From contig JAETXT010000001.1 of the NCBI GenBank assembly GCA_019188255.1, positions 682,001-746,000 of the forward strand: DNA of 64,000 nt. The letters are read 5' to 3'. Shown here piece by piece: positions 57,194 through 64,000 of the stretch. Source of the DNA: Verticillium longisporum (taxonomy: Eukaryota > Ascomycota > Sordariomycetes > Glomerellales > Plectosphaerellaceae). The translations under genes were made by a program, and so were the position numbers. How positions within the stretch are numbered: position 1 is the stretch's first letter; every line of letters begins with the position of its first letter. The notes under the pieces were generated by a model, which searched no databases, was not told where the DNA came from, and worked only from the letters and a program-made list of their open reading frames with translations.

Positions 57194-58392
57194 GGTGTTG
57201 ATGAAGGTCTCCTGAGGCCCATAAAGGTCATTCAACCAGACCTGTAAGCAGGCCGTCGCTAGCGAAATCGGTGGGAGAGAGGTCACGCTGTACAAAGCTC
57301 CAGTCCCTCGTGAGCCTACCATCATGACACAATCTGTACACACTCAAGATGTATTACCTGTAAAATATTGTAGATCAAGAATTTGCAGCGAACGAAGGAG
57401 CAATACAATCGATAGCGCCTCATGCTGATATTTACGTCCCGTTTTCGAGGTAGTTGGGGACGCTCGAATTGTTCTAACAAGGGCTTCTCATTCACCTTTC
57501 CATATTGAAGTGGCAGCAGTGGAAAATCCTTGTCATTACTCCGCAAAGTCGTCTTGATCCAATGAACCGCCAGGAAGGGAGGCGACAACTTACGGAGAAT
57601 TCACGCGTATTGTGGTGATCCGACATGGTGGCACCTGCGTCCTACATGGGGCAAATGTCGTTGGGCTGAGAATCCAGGAGTGTGTAGATTGACCTAGCAC
57701 GATAGAGGCCAAAAGGCAGATTATGGCAGCTCGCAGGGCTTCAATGGCCAAACCCAAAGAATAGGAACAGAGGGTTATTTGATTTCCTTGAGGGGGTGGC
57801 TCTGGGATACCAGTGTCTTACTTGTAGTCACAAGCTGGGACCAGCTCAAAGTCCACAATACTTACGGTGGTTATAGGGTGGTTAATTGTACCTAGGTATT
57901 TAGCCCACTATGGCCACAGCGGCCACGACGACCAGTGGCCATGCCAATCAATCCACTATAATAAGTAAGGTAGGTAGGTAGCCAAAGTGGAAATCCTGGC
58001 ATAGCTACTATAATCGCTACCTATAGACGTGATAGGGCCAGGGTTGAGGTTGTGTTCTGCAATACACGTAAGGTAGAAAGTACCTAGATAGGTAGGAAGA
58101 GGAATACATGACACCCATACGATAGTTTAATCCAAAAAAGTCAATCGAAAAGGGTTTTGGCCAAAAAAGCCCTGCGAGCCTGGCCGGTTCATCACAAGTA
58201 GGCATCGAGTCTTACATGTAAGTGCGCTGGGTCCGCTGAAACCCAGACCGACGTGCGGGCTCTGACGTCGACGATGGTGCTACACTTCTGATCACACATA
58301 TTGCGACAGTGATCTAGTTCTTGCCAAAATCTTTGAACACTTCATTGCTCTTGATCTCGGGTCCGTGTCTCGCTACCATGCCCCTCTATAGT
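57194..58392. other. Gene-free AT-rich interval with GGTAGGTA tracts
   Basis: 1.2 kb, notably AT-richer than the average, with GGTAGGTA-type tracts at 57960-58000 and 58075-58102 and one ACGCGT at 57603-57608. Open frames at 57322-57588 and 58017-58205 (both minus) lack family resemblance. Confidence 0.45.
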
Positions 58393-58627
58393 TTAACAGC
58401 AAGACTCCTCACAGCCGCAGAGGCCACAGCAAAGTTCACAACCAGCCTCTTCTCCTCCACGAATTCCCAGCTCGACATCGGGCTGCGGCTCGGCAGTCTG
58501 TAAAGGACATGGTGTCAGAGAAGCACGCTGAGTACAGTGGTGTAAAACATACAGGCTGGCTGCTGATAACCTCGTCGGCGGAAGCTTCCATGGGGGCCTG
58601 CTGCTGTGGTGCGTCTTGCGTCGTCAT
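58393..58627 (-). CDS. 59-residue protein with cysteine-cluster tail
   Basis: Exons (minus) 58627-58553 and 58497-58393, 55-bp intron (gtatgt...tttacag); 59 aa. The first exon encodes a Gln/Ala/Glu-rich stretch starting MTTQDAPQQQAPMEAS. The second gives TAEPQPDVELGIRGG, then a tail with spacing C-X2-CC-X2-C-X-C-X3-CC directly before the stop. An acidic/polar N-terminus, an RGG linker and a terminal cysteine cluster recall small fungal CYSTM-like proteins (membrane-associated, stress-linked) and metallothionein-like proteins. The Cys tail is short and not strongly hydrophobic. The good splice signals, in-phase junction and very non-random tail argue for a real gene. Function is unknown. Confidence 0.6.
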
Positions 58628-59447
58628 GGTGTCGATGGTGTAGTGGAAGTTGCGATTGGCGGCAAACGTGTCGTTACTCGGTTTCACTGATCGATTTTGG
58701 ACTTGTTCGATGTAGTATACACGAAAGGTCTTGGCTTAGTAGGGAGGTCATTTATCCTTCAAATGTATTCAGCTGCCACCTTCAGGCACCCACAACAAGC
58801 TTCGACCGCGTCGATGGCAATCACCCAACGAACCTTGCTATTTTGTCTCTTTGGCTGCCTCCCTCTCCGGGCGCTTGACTCTTGGAAGCCGCATTATCAG
58901 ACCTGAGCCCACGTGCAAGGTTCGAGGCTATGGCTCTGGCGCCGTTGTTCGGCAACACGGCACTGTATGCTAATAGGGGCTGACCAGTTCTCACGAGAAA
59001 CAACTTGGATGATCAGGACGTGGCACCCTGTCCAGCACGATTCTAGCGATCCCATACCCAAGTTGTGGCGAGGTAGTCGATCGTGGCACTTTCTGCGACT
59101 CTCAGCTGGGTCGAAAGTTGCCGATAGAACCGGATGGCGTAACACGAGCATCGAGTATACGTGTTAGCTGACGACGCAACCTCCATGAAAGCCACACCGC
59201 GCTTCCATTATACGGCGGACCGGTCCAGATTAGGACCGAAGCGCAAACACAAGGGCGGCTGCGGCCTTTCGCGTGCCGCCCGGCACTAGATTGAGGCTGA
59301 ACCCTCAACTCCAGAGTCAATTTGAGGTGCCGTAATCGCCGAATACACAGCAGACTCTGTGCCGGTTTGCCAGAAGCACCCAGCCCCACGCCCTTATTCC
59401 TAGCTCCAGGATTCTCACAGCCATGCCGATTGATGTCATCAGTTTCA
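58628..59447. other. Upstream region of the cysteine-tail gene, AME1 3' flank
   Basis: 820 bp. Nothing coding was recognised; open frames on both strands overlap and look random. Confidence 0.5.
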
Positions 59448-61514
59448 TCATCTGTTTTCCAAAGCCAATGCCGCTCTTTCGAGGAAGGCATTGAAGTCCC
59501 TCAATTGTCGAGCTGTGCCGCCGACATCACTGTTGGTGCATGCTTGGTCGGTTATTCTGGAAATGAGGAGCTCAAGGTTTGCCAGATTGGCTTTCTTCTC
59601 AGCCGCCGGCGACAAGTCGTCGGCGCCACGGCCGCGCTCTACGGCGAGATCGATATCGTGCATGGCTGAAGAGGTACTGATTTGGTGCTATTACATCCCA
59701 TTAGTCACGCTTTTCTCTCTGCAGCTTCATGGTCCTATGACTTACCAATGCCTCACTTCTCGCCTTTTCGTGTTTAGATCTGACAGCATCTTTGCGAACA
59801 GCAACTTGTTCTCGTTCTGCCCGGAGACGCATAATTTCGTCTCGCAGCGATGTCTTCTCAGCCTGTTCGCGCCGTATACGCCCCCGAAGAGCATGCATGT
59901 GGTCGACCTGGATAGTCTTGCCAGTTGTCAGTATTGGTGGGTCAAACACGTTCGAGGCTTTCTTACATGTCCGAGAAACCTGTGCCCCAGCTCCGCTTGA
60001 AATGCCTCCAGTGCGCAAGTCTTGATGCGAAGTTCTTTCTTTGCGGATGCATCCGGGGCACGTTGCACACCGTCACGCAGAGTGTTAAGGCTAGATTGGA
60101 TGATTTCGTCGCACATCTGAGCGAGAACATCAATCGTATTCACACCTGACCGTTTGGAAAACGGGATGTCGGCACTGATAAGGTCGAAGTCGGGATCCTC
60201 GCCTTCGGCAGGTCGGCCCCTCTTCGTGAAACGCTGTACTGGAATCTCAAAGACCCCTTCATCTGGGCTATCCGCCACCTTGGGTTGTCGGGCCTTGGCG
60301 GCAATTTTAGGCTTTGTCTTTGTAGGCTCCGATGTTGATGTCGCCGAGGTCTTCTTCTTCCGGCCTTGTTTCTGCTTTGCAGGACTAGCCTTGACCGCTG
60401 TTCTTCGGCGTTTGGGTACTGGCTCCTCCGGTGACACCTCTTCAATATGCTCGTCCTGCTCGACGGCAGTCGCGGACTCCGGAGATGGATCTCGCATCAA
60501 ACGGCGAGAACGTTTTCCCCCGAGCCGCTTAGCTGCCTCCTGGTTGGACACCTCCTTCGCTAGATTGTCTTCGGCATTGTTCTGTTCCTCCTCTTCAACG
60601 ACAGGCGGCTGTGTTTCAACTTCCTCCTCGGGCAGAATGCGGGACGAGAGCTCCGGGGAAGGTCCCGATTGTACGATGGGTGATGTTGCTAATTGCGGGG
60701 ATGATATTTCCGGCGACCGCGCGTCGGCTTGCGCTGCTTCAGACCCAGCGCTAAGAGGGCTTCGCCGCTTGCTCGGAGTTCGCGTCTTCCGTGTGATGCT
60801 GCCAGATGTCCGCCGCTGCCTTTCCACTAGAGGGGATGACAAGGGGTCCGCATCAGCGTCCTCGTCTATCACTGTGTCGAGTATTTGCTGCAGCTGTGTG
60901 CCTGAACTGAGAATCCCGTCGGCGGTTCCGGCACGTCGCTTCCTGGTGGCTGGTGCTGTCGCCGGGCTTTCTTCTATCTCTTCGCGGCGGGCTGATGTCC
61001 TCGACGCACGTAACCCTGCTGACGAGATACTTTCTGGCTGCTGAGAAACCGGCCCATCGAGTTCGTCAACAGGCGCAGCAGCTTCTGGCGTCGCAAGTCT
61101 CGGAACTGGCGTCGCATCTCCTGGCTCTTCGCGGGCAGTGATGGCGAGCTTCTCTGCGCCGGCTTTGGAGCGATCATCTTGCCTCTCAGGGCTTGTTCCG
61201 AGTCGCTTTCGCTTCGCGGATGTGTTGGGCGTCGACCTTGTTGCTTGAACGGGCGGGGTCGGTGCAGGAGGGTTCTCCGGGCTCGTTGGTGCGACTGTCG
61301 ATGTTGTCTCGTCACTCAGCATTAGCTGGAAGGACACTTCTTCGACTTGTCCATGTCTTTTACACGTCAGCAATCCCTAGAGAAAGATATAATCCAGGCT
61401 GGAGAATGTACCCAGCACCACGAATGCGCTGCTGCATGCGCTCAGCACGTGCTATCAAGGTCGAGAGCGTTAGCCATGAACATGAGTGTCCTTCTCGGCA
61501 AACTTACTGGCCAT
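59448..61514 (-). CDS. AME1: Inner kinetochore protein Ame1 / CENP-U
   Basis: Five exons (minus): 61514-61508, 61451-61412, 61356-59967, 59916-59746, 59687-59448; introns of 56, 55, 50 and 58 bp; 615 aa. Exon 1 holds only ATGGCCA of coding sequence; splicing gives MATRAERMQQRIRGAGHGQV, then EEVSFQLMLSDE. The middle is disordered and rich in Arg/Lys/Ser/Pro with several RTSGSITRKTR-type basic patches. The conserved C-terminal part starts RSGVNTIDVLAQMCDEIIQS and continues through KTCALEAFQAELGHRFLGH. A coiled coil follows (TIQVDHMHALRGRIRREQAE ... SLRDEIMRLRAEREQVAVRK), then SSAMHDIDLAVERG and a final helix. Ame1/CENP-U with Okp1/CENP-Q binds CENP-A nucleosomes and the Mis12 complex. The assignment rests on the C-terminal blocks. 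An ACGCGT lies 134 bp upstream. Confidence 0.85.
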
Positions 61515-62411
61515 GGTGACAACGAATCCACGTTCTACATGGAAAGATGACGGAAACAAAATCTCAGCTTTTGGTCATGATCCAGGACAAACCGAGCTAG
61601 AACAGGGGTCGTTGGGCGTCGGCATGAAGCAAGTGTTCAGGAACGAGACGCGTCGCATCGGAAGTGGGGGACGCGCCGATAACACCTTCGCCACACCGAG
61701 TTCACCGAAACTACAGGTACGAACCACAACAGCATGGAGCTGCCCCAGAACGCCCCGCACATCCACAGGTATTTCGTGGGAAGCTGCTACTTCAAGTCAT
61801 GCAAGGAAATGAATTCCCAAATATCACTTGCAGAGCTTGTGTCTTAACACGCCCTGCACACAGGACAACTTAACATGCCACTGATAGTCTCAAACAAGAG
61901 CATTGGCGATAAATCGGCATTACAGCCTAATAGATGGATAGACAGTTCTGAAACAGGTTGACGTTAAGCATGCCATCAGACTAGACCTTCAAAGGGCCTT
62001 GAAAGCGAACCACGAGCCCCCCTTGTTGTCATTTAGTTTTACAAGTCCACACCAGTAGCTCATAAGCATGCCGAGGTGCTTTTAGCAGCTAAGCCAAAGC
62101 TTGTAAGATGCGAACCCGTAGAAGCTGAATGTAGTCGTATGACAAGTGATTCTCATCGCTCATCTTATGTGTACATGAATTGTTGAACAGTAGTAGGAAA
62201 AAAAATAGACCCGCTATGGAATACCGTGCTATAGATTGCGCGTGTAGCCTCCGACAGAGGATTGGGTTAAGAGCATGCGAACTCGCCCTGGACTTGTGAC
62301 TGAGACACAGAATCAGAACACATCGTGAAAACACGCACATCTGCGAGAGCCGAGAATCTGATTCACGGGCCCTGCGAGGCTTCCGCTTCGCTACCACTCG
62401 GATCCCACCCC
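61515..62411. other. AME1 upstream region / KDEL-receptor-like 3' flank
   Basis: 900 bp without a recognised gene. ACGCGT occurs at 61648-61653, and a second related ACGCGC follows near 61671. The region 62100-62300 is AT-richer. Confidence 0.5.
61648..61653. promoter_or_regulatory. MCB-like ACGCGT upstream of AME1
   Basis: The palindromic hexamer lies 134 bp before the AME1 start codon, third in a set with SCM3 and SPC105. Function is inferred only. Confidence 0.4.
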
Positions 62412-63642
62412 TCAGTTGTCCCGCCACTCTTGGCCACCCTGGACTCCACTTGGGGATCCGCCTCGATTGTTGCTGTTGTGGCTGGCGCTCGACGAAGCAG
62501 CGGGAGTATCATCGTCGTCATCGTCGTCGAGCACCTTGGCAAGCTCATCAGGGTCTTGCATCTTGGCATCAGGGTCGACGATGCCGCCATCATACTCTGC
62601 CCTCTCTCCGCGCTCAGCTTCTAGCACACCATCATCAGCGCTGACGGAGATGCCCCTCGCTCCCCACTTGGACCGGCTACCACCACGTCGGCTTTCGTGA
62701 CGACCAAGCGCAGGGGCACTCTCCTCATCTTCCTCACCATAGTCTTGGTTGCTGGGCTTGCCAAAGATTCTATGGAGGAACCAGCCACGGTTGAGGTCGT
62801 CGGCATCGACAACACCGCCGTTGCGAAGCTTGACTCGTTGGCGCGTGTAGTAGACCCAGGCAAAGTCGACATAGAGTGCTGTCTGCACGATGCCGAAGAC
62901 GACCGAAACAGCGTTGGGAGGCTTGTCCGACAAATCGAGTTCCCGGCTAATCCATCCAACGAGGTAAAGGGCCCGATAGGAGCCCAGGGCGACAAGGTAG
63001 AAGGAGTCGATAACGGTCGGTACGGTGGTCTGACGCAAAAGGAGGAGCTGGGGTAGGATGCAGACAGACTCGAGGATCTGCGAGAAATCCCAAATCCACT
63101 ATCGGTGGGTGTAAGTTGCTTGCTGCCACAAGCCATGGGGACACACATACCACAAACATGCTCCAGTGCGACTTTGGCTCAAGGATAAGCATGGCGAAGG
63201 GGGAAAGGAGCAGAGCGCCGCCGAGGGCGCCAGCACCAACCTTCCAGGCCATCTCGCGCTCCCTGGATCGGGGATAGATCCACTGCATTATCCCAACAGT
63301 GTAAAACGACGAGAGAATGTAGAAGGCCTTGAAGAAGCGATTCCAAAGCACTTGTTCGGAGAAGAAGTCGGTATATCTCGTACAAAAAACCAGGGCATAC
63401 AGCACCTGGGTGATGAGGGAGACACCTGAATATAATTGTCAGCATGCTCTACCTTAGTCGGCATCGGATCAATGGCAATGTACCTTCCGCACTCCTGTTG
63501 CGATGGATCGAGAAGAGGAGGATGCATTTCGATGCAAGGTGGGAGCAGTCTCCCAGCAATCGGAATACCTAGGCGCGCATCAGACTAGCCACATTATGGT
63601 ATTCGCATTGGCGAAGTCTCTACTCACGTTCCAAGCTGTCAT
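62412..63642 (-). CDS. ERD2/KDEL-receptor-like protein with acidic tail
   Basis: Four exons (minus): 63642-63628, 63568-63484, 63425-63151, 63098-62412; introns of 59, 58 and 52 bp; 353 aa. Joined start: MTAWNVFRLLGDCSHLASKC, then IHRNRSAEGVSLITQVLYAL and CTRYTDFFSE. These are ERD2 family hallmarks (NRSAEGVSLITQ matches the canonical CxGISxKTQ block; CTRYTDFF matches TRYLDLF). Seven hydrophobic segments follow up to about residue 230. ERD2 receptors retrieve luminal ER proteins from the Golgi. Unusually, about 120 hydrophilic residues are added: a Ser/Arg/Gly-rich stretch, then KVLDDDDDDDTPAASSSASH and an Asn/Gly-rich end; yeast and human receptors stop near 215. A second, longer ERD2-like paralogue in filamentous fungi is plausible. 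Ligand specificity cannot be judged. Confidence 0.85.
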
Positions 63643-64000
63643 TTTGTATGTCGGAAGCTTGATGAGAATACGGAGTCGACTTCCAATGGGTGTAGTTTGA
63701 GGTTACGATTGCGAAACAAGTGGCCAAGGTCACATCACACGATGCGGTGCGCCGCGGGAGTATGATCTAGCAAAGTAGACCGATACAGCTAACGAAACCG
63801 CCGTAGGCTTTGTACTCGTCGTTCGTGTAATCGTTGCAATCGTAGATGTCGTTGCGGTCGTTTGAATCGACGCTGCCTAGAGGGATGTAGGCAGTCAAAA
63901 TACCTGCTACCTACTTGTGTTGCGTAATGCAGATGAGCAGTCCCAGGCACGCCTCCGCCTGGGTGTCTCCCCTCTCCGCGGATGGACACCTGGGCGACAA
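63643..64000. other. Right end, upstream of KDEL-receptor-like gene
   Basis: The promoter side of the gene to its left. No coding sequence was recognised before the window ends. Confidence 0.5.

Noticed and set aside
57322..58205. Transposon remnant suspected in the AT-rich interval
   Set aside because: No terminal inverted repeats, target duplications or transposase-like motifs were found, only short open frames and GGTAGGTA tracts.
61621..61858. Possible small plus-strand gene divergent from AME1
   Set aside because: The open frames end quickly, candidate splice sites give introns too short to be credible, and no conserved motif was seen.

Overview
The window is nuclear DNA of a filamentous ascomycete (Pezizomycotina), most likely a Sordariomycete and perhaps Hypocreales. 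The evidence is short introns (mostly 50-75 bp, GTRNGT...YAG), about one gene per 3 kb on both strands, and typical ascomycete families: Zn2Cys6 regulator, RTA1, MARVEL, SPA2, fungal Atg14, Scm3 and Ame1. No transposon, CRISPR array, rRNA or credible tRNA was seen. Assignment below phylum is inference from family resemblance.

Layout. 1-12.6 kb: SSU72 phosphatase (+), an RTA1 seven-helix protein (-), the polarity scaffold SPA2 (+) and a MARVEL membrane protein (+), separated by unusually long gene-free stretches. 12.9-26.5 kb: a Zn2Cys6 regulator (-), a DNAJC11-like protein (+), a stand-alone LigD-type 3'-phosphoesterase protein (-) and the CAF-1 WD40 subunit CAC2 (-). 26.5-34 kb: a large ABCC transporter (-) and ATG6/Beclin (-). 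34.6-45.2 kb: the CENP-A chaperone SCM3 (+), casein kinase 2 alpha (-), two small conserved genes (-) and ATG14 (+). 45.4-54 kb: a lineage-specific membrane protein with eight 23-residue repeats (-) and the kinetochore scaffold SPC105/KNL1 (-). 54.4-63.7 kb: RPS11 (+), an EMI1-like twin CX9C protein (+), a 59-residue cysteine-tailed protein (-), inner-kinetochore AME1/CENP-U (-) and an ERD2/KDEL-receptor-like protein (-).

How the genes relate. Three kinetochore genes (SCM3, SPC105, AME1) lie within 27 kb, and each has an ACGCGT (MCB-type, G1/S) hexamer 134-218 bp upstream of its start codon. CAC2 is functionally adjacent (CENP-A loading versus H3/H4 assembly). ATG6 and ATG14, two subunits of the autophagy PI3-kinase complex I, lie 9.6 kb apart.

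Three otherwise well conserved genes (SPA2, the Zn2Cys6 regulator, the ABCC transporter) each carry one apparent 1-2 base loss that breaks the frame, two of them in C/G homopolymers. Indel errors in the assembly are the simplest explanation. The transporter also has Gly in place of the catalytic Glu in its second nucleotide-binding domain, so it may be truly degenerate. All splice sites below were placed by eye from GT/AG signals, frame and protein family continuity.
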